A stretch of DNA of 64,000 nt, from contig NZ_ML675583.1 of the NCBI RefSeq assembly GCF_007826885.1, positions 1 to 64,000 on the forward strand, read 5' to 3'. Of this stretch, positions 62,933 to 64,000 are shown in pieces; the first letter of the stretch is position 1; each line of letters opens with the position of its first letter. Position numbers and translations under genes: made by a program. The stretch comes from Candidatus Nitrosocosmicus arcticus (GTDB lineage: Archaea > Thermoproteota > Nitrososphaeria > Nitrososphaerales > Nitrososphaeraceae). Under the pieces are notes generated by a model, which ran no database searches, was not told where the DNA came from, and saw only the letters and a program-made list of their open reading frames with translations.

Positions 62933-64000
62933 CTATTGCTTAATAATTAGCAAGACCTCAGAATCAATTTTATCCAACTGTTCTCTAATGGCTTGAATTA
63001 CTTGTTCGTTCGCGTTTAGGCTAGAAAAATCCAATAATTGAAACCCATCAACCAATTGAACATTTGGAGATAGATCAGAATTTGAGGAAAATTTGGAGAT
63101 GATCGATGGGAGATCTGCAGACATTTTGGCTGAAAAGCTATGTATCAATTTGCCATTATCCAATGAGAGGCGCACTCTTCCAAATTTATCTAATATCAAT
63201 ATAGATTGCATTCTTGTTTTAAAGAATAATTTTTTTTTCTGATATGTATTAGTAAAAATACAATAATTTCCTAGTTTATGTTCCAAAGTAATATCGCCAT
63301 CATGATGGAATAAATCTTTTGCAATCTCTACTAATTCTTCTTGTTTTAACTCTCTAGAACTGATATTATTCAAGTCTAGAGCAACATTACCGATAACAGT
63401 GACTCTCAAAATTGAACGATCGCTTATATATTCCGATTGAACGGATAGTGAATCTGGAGCCGCATTTTTTCTAATAGCTACATCTTTAATCTCCGTTATT
63501 AATTGAGTAACATCTTCAGGAGTAGGATTATTAATGGTTTTCTCTTTCTCTTCATAAATCATTCCCGTGGCTACACCTATAGATGAAATGACATCGGCGT
63601 AATCTGCCTTTTTGTATTCAAAACTGAGTTTCTTAGCAACAAGTGGTACCAAAACGGAAGCACCGCCGCCTCCTCCAATAACTACAATTCTGTTCTTTGA
63701 TAATTTGTACTCTTTTACCATTGGAATGATATAATCAGATATCTTTGAAACAGAAATATCTAAAACTTGTCTAGTAATTGGCTCAGGGGACATTCCCATA
63801 TAGGTAGCCAACTTCGTAAATGCAATCCTAGCTGAATCCACATTTCCATATGCATTATCATCCTTAGGGATGAGACCTAATGCATTTGCGGCACATGTAT
63901 TGGTGATCCCGTATGCTTTTCCTCCAGGAACTTTGATACTAATGTAGTCATTTGGATCATTATTCAATGGACTAATAGGTACAATTTCACCCTTTATCAA
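62933..64000 (-). CDS. Hydantoinase A/oxoprolinase-family protein (N-terminus off window)
   Basis: The C-terminal 355 residues of a HyuA-like ATP-dependent amidohydrolase: KVPGGKAYGITNTCAANALG, YGNVDSARIAFTKLATYMG, IVVIGGGGGASVLVPLVAKKL and YADVISSIGVATGMI. The reading frame stays open to the right edge, so it starts beyond 64000. Substrates of this family include hydantoins, oxoproline and acetone; which applies is not decided. It is likely transcribed alone. Confidence 0.85.
   Translation of the reverse strand: MIKGEIVPISPLNNDPNDYISIKVPGGKAYGITNTCAANALGLIPKDDNAYGNVDSARIAFTKLATYMGMSPEPITRQVLDISVSKISDYIIPMVKEYKLSKNRIVVIGGGGGASVLVPLVAKKLSFEYKKADYADVISSIGVATGMIYEEKEKTINNPTPEDVTQLITEIKDVAIRKNAAPDSLSVQSEYISDRSILRVTVIGNVALDLNNISSRELKQEELVEIAKDLFHHDGDITLEHKLGNYCIFTNTYQKKKLFFKTRMQSILILDKFGRVRLSLDNGKLIHSFSAKMSADLPSIISKFSSNSDLSPNVQLVDGFQLLDFSSLNANEQVIQAIREQLDKIDSEVLLIIKQ

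Overview
The window is about one-third GC by eye and archaeal. It carries aIF2-gamma, ribosomal protein S6e, both topoisomerase VI subunits, deoxyhypusine synthase, an archaeal PyrI, an AglB-type oligosaccharyltransferase, an Fe-S XPD-like helicase and an intron-containing tRNA-Lys. CHRD-domain proteins, sorbosone-dehydrogenase-like propellers, DipZ-like thioredoxins, SelB-like factors and many short secreted proteins suggest a low-GC soil ammonia oxidiser of the Nitrososphaeria, most like Candidatus Nitrosocosmicus. That placement is inference. No amo gene or rRNA is present. Many genes appear to start with TTG.

Layout. 1-10.2 kb is an envelope and export region: a Met-rich CHRD protein cut by the window edge, TatC, a MoaA-type radical SAM enzyme, a membrane-anchored sulfite-oxidase-like molybdoenzyme, a DipZ-like thioredoxin lacking its second cysteine, a sorbosone-dehydrogenase-like propeller and a second CHRD protein. 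10.4-19.7 kb is accessory metabolism: a zinc alcohol dehydrogenase, an EboB-like TatD hydrolase, a dihydrolipoamide-dehydrogenase-like enzyme, an SDR, a GH63-type glycosidase, a cupin broken by a 4-bp duplication, a DM13 protein and two unlisted micro-genes (35 and 50 aa).

20.1-27.06 kb looks like an integrated element. It has an HTH protein, a large PrimPol-helicase, two tiny genes in line with it (zinc ribbon and ribbon-helix-helix), a winged-helix protein and a tyrosine recombinase whose start lies 64 bp from the 3' end of the tRNA-Lys. Next to the PrimPol stop is an inverted pair of doubled GGTAATAA motifs around an AT-rich spacer, a candidate origin or operator. To the right are two tandem secreted-peptide paralogs with an identical 75-bp leader.

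28.4-44.4 kb holds an Fe-S helicase with a SelB-like factor lacking a P-loop, a DEAD-box helicase, secreted proteins, a thioesterase, a RibD-C-like protein, an NADPH:FMN reductase, an orphan Dam-type methylase and the top6B-top6A operon. 44.5-64 kb is mostly housekeeping: zinc ribbon, S6e, aIF2-gamma, a PIN protein, a UPF0173 hydrolase, an oligosaccharyltransferase fused to an extracellular cyclophilin, two divergent deoxyhypusine-synthase paralogs, PyrI, a CBS protein, the NFACT protein Rqc2, a CbiT-CbiL-CbiF cobalamin run, PRPP synthetase with RNase Z, and the C-terminal part of a hydantoinase-A-like protein.

The most distinctive items are the oligosaccharyltransferase-cyclophilin fusion with a sequon-rich repeated linker, the DHS/DHS-like pair, the tatC-moaA-molybdoenzyme neighbourhood with an internal Tat-like motif, and the tRNA-Lys element with its iteron-like site.
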